Notes under the pieces: model-generated
What the model saw: the letters and a program-made list of their open reading frames with translations, nothing else
Database searches by the model: none
What the model was told of the DNA's origin: nothing
Translations under genes and position numbers: made by a program
Part shown: positions 63,131-64,000 of the stretch, one piece after another
Layout: the number at the start of each line of letters is the position of its first letter
How positions within the stretch are numbered: the first letter of the stretch is position 1
Source: Bog-473 sp963763575
GTDB lineage: Bacteria > Actinomycetota > Acidimicrobiia > Acidimicrobiales > RAAP-2
DNA: 64,000 bases
Direction of reading: 5' to 3'
Assembly: GCA_963763575.1 (NCBI GenBank)
Contig: CAVXPD010000008.1
Span: forward strand, 62,001 to 126,000

Positions 63131-63892
63131 GTGCCCGGTGCCGACGAGTCCGTGCGCTCGCTCGGGGCGGTCCTCGATGTCTTGGCCGATGCCCGCGAGG
63201 CCGGATTCCTCGGACCTGGCCCGGTCGAGGCCCAGCTCGCCCACGCCGAAGGTTTCACCAACGTCGCCCGAGGCCTGGCGACGGGCGGAGCGTCTCCACG
63301 GGTCCTCGATCTCGGATCCGGCGGCGGGCTCCCCGGCCTGGTCGTCGCCAGCGCATGGCCGGAGTGCACCCTGGTGCTGCTCGAGGCGAACGGGCGTCGC
63401 GCCGGGTTCCTCCGACAGTCGATCGAGCGGTTGGGGCTGGAGGGCCGGGTGACCGTGGTCCAGGAGCGAGCGGAGGCGGCCGGGCGTGAGCGTGGGTACC
63501 GGGGCGGGTTCGACGGTGTCCTGGCGAGATCCTTCGGCCGCCCGGCGGTCGCTGCCGAATGTGGGGCCCCGTTCCTCCGAGTGGGGGGCTGGCTGGTGGT
63601 CTCGGAGCCCCCGCCCGAACCGGGGGTGAGCCCCGATGGGATGGTGACCGGCGAGGGGCCGTCGCCGGCCGCGGGGATGACGACCATCCCGGGGACGACG
63701 ACCACCATCGCGGGGGCGACGACGACCCCGGGAGGCGAGCGATGGCCGGCGGACGCGCTGGCGCAGCTCGGGCTGGAGCCCGTCGAGGTCGTCCGAGACG
63801 GGGCCTCGTACCAAGTACTGCGTCAGATGGTGATGTGCCCCGAGCGGTTTCCCCGGCGAGACGGCGTCCCGGCCAAGAGACCGCTGTTCTGA
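63131..63892 (+). CDS. rsmG: 16S rRNA (guanine527-N7)-methyltransferase
   Basis: 253 residues, GTG at 63131. SAM motif VLDLGSGGGLPGLVVA and the RsmG-type ARSFGRPAVAAECGAPFLRVGG. It methylates G527 of 16S rRNA; loss gives low-level streptomycin resistance in other species. Near the C-terminus a Gly/Thr-rich insert (GMTTIPGTTTTIAGATTTPG) interrupts the fold, unusual for the family. parA/parB normally follow; the window ends first. Confidence 0.87.
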   Translation: MPGADESVRSLGAVLDVLADAREAGFLGPGPVEAQLAHAEGFTNVARGLATGGASPRVLDLGSGGGLPGLVVASAWPECTLVLLEANGRRAGFLRQSIERLGLEGRVTVVQERAEAAGRERGYRGGFDGVLARSFGRPAVAAECGAPFLRVGGWLVVSEPPPEPGVSPDGMVTGEGPSPAAGMTTIPGTTTTIAGATTTPGGERWPADALAQLGLEPVEVVRDGASYQVLRQMVMCPERFPRRDGVPAKRPLF

Positions 63893-64000
63893 GTCGTCGG
63901 GGGTCCCCGAGACACCCCTCCCGGGTACTAGATCGTGCCCGTTCAGGCCTTCCCCGGCCCTTACCCGAGCCCCTCAAGCCCCCGTCCAACGGCGTTCCAC

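Overview
The window is high-GC DNA from an actinobacterium. It carries crgA, a pknB/pstP/fhaB/fhaA block, the dnaA-dnaN-recF-DUF721-gyrB-gyrA block and the divergent rpmH-rnpA-yidD-yidC-jag-rsmG block. Actinobacterial RBS use, GTG/TTG starts and GTGA overlaps fit this. A deep-branching class such as Acidimicrobiia is my inference; nothing in the window proves it.

Layout. 0-9 kb: a MerR regulator, two class III cyclase proteins (one fused to a degenerate hydrolase, one to an AAA/TPR region), a VOC protein and a CoA-transferase. 9.4-15.35 kb: a gene-poor accessory island. Three copies of a ~190-bp module (9647, 11638, 15151), two of them ending in the 3' half of a tRNA, bracket a secreted RCC1-repeat protein and a small operon built round a papain-like protein with a seven-bladed PLL-type lectin propeller. 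15.5-24.3 kb: a secreted protein of unknown function, then ordinary metabolic genes (methyltransferase, ASCH protein, aldo/keto reductase, pirin-SDR pair, ComF, thioesterase, thiolase). 24.3-30.5 kb: the cell-envelope signalling cluster crgA, pabA, pknB, pstP, fhaB, fhaA and tRNA-Leu(CAG); rodA, pbpA and pknA, usual in this cluster, are absent. 30.8-50.3 kb: an antiporter, two SnoaL-like proteins, an LLM flavin enzyme, methylmalonate-semialdehyde dehydrogenase, an MFS transporter with a large loop, a GAF histidine kinase, a degenerate GGDEF protein, RNase D, an acyl-CoA ligase, a pair of paralogous membrane-anchored low-complexity proteins, a two-domain dCTP deaminase and an N-acyl-D-amino-acid deacylase. 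50.3-64 kb: lepB and the replication-origin region, with genes diverging from about 58.2-60.1 kb.

The origin region is the most surprising part. gyrB is read in two frames: the ATPase/transducer half ends at a TGA that overlaps a possible TTG start for the TOPRIM half, just after a GGGG run. Eight kb away yidC is also broken, by a stop plus at least two frame changes in its central loop, and its 3' half has visibly lower GC. Sequencing error, real gene splitting and recoding must be told apart.

The best candidate for undescribed biology is the 9.6-15.3 kb island: attachment-like modules, two beta-propeller cargo genes, and a shared PKRGAxPxPxS N-terminal motif on a 68-residue acidic protein and on the papain-like lectin, neither of which has a visible Sec signal.
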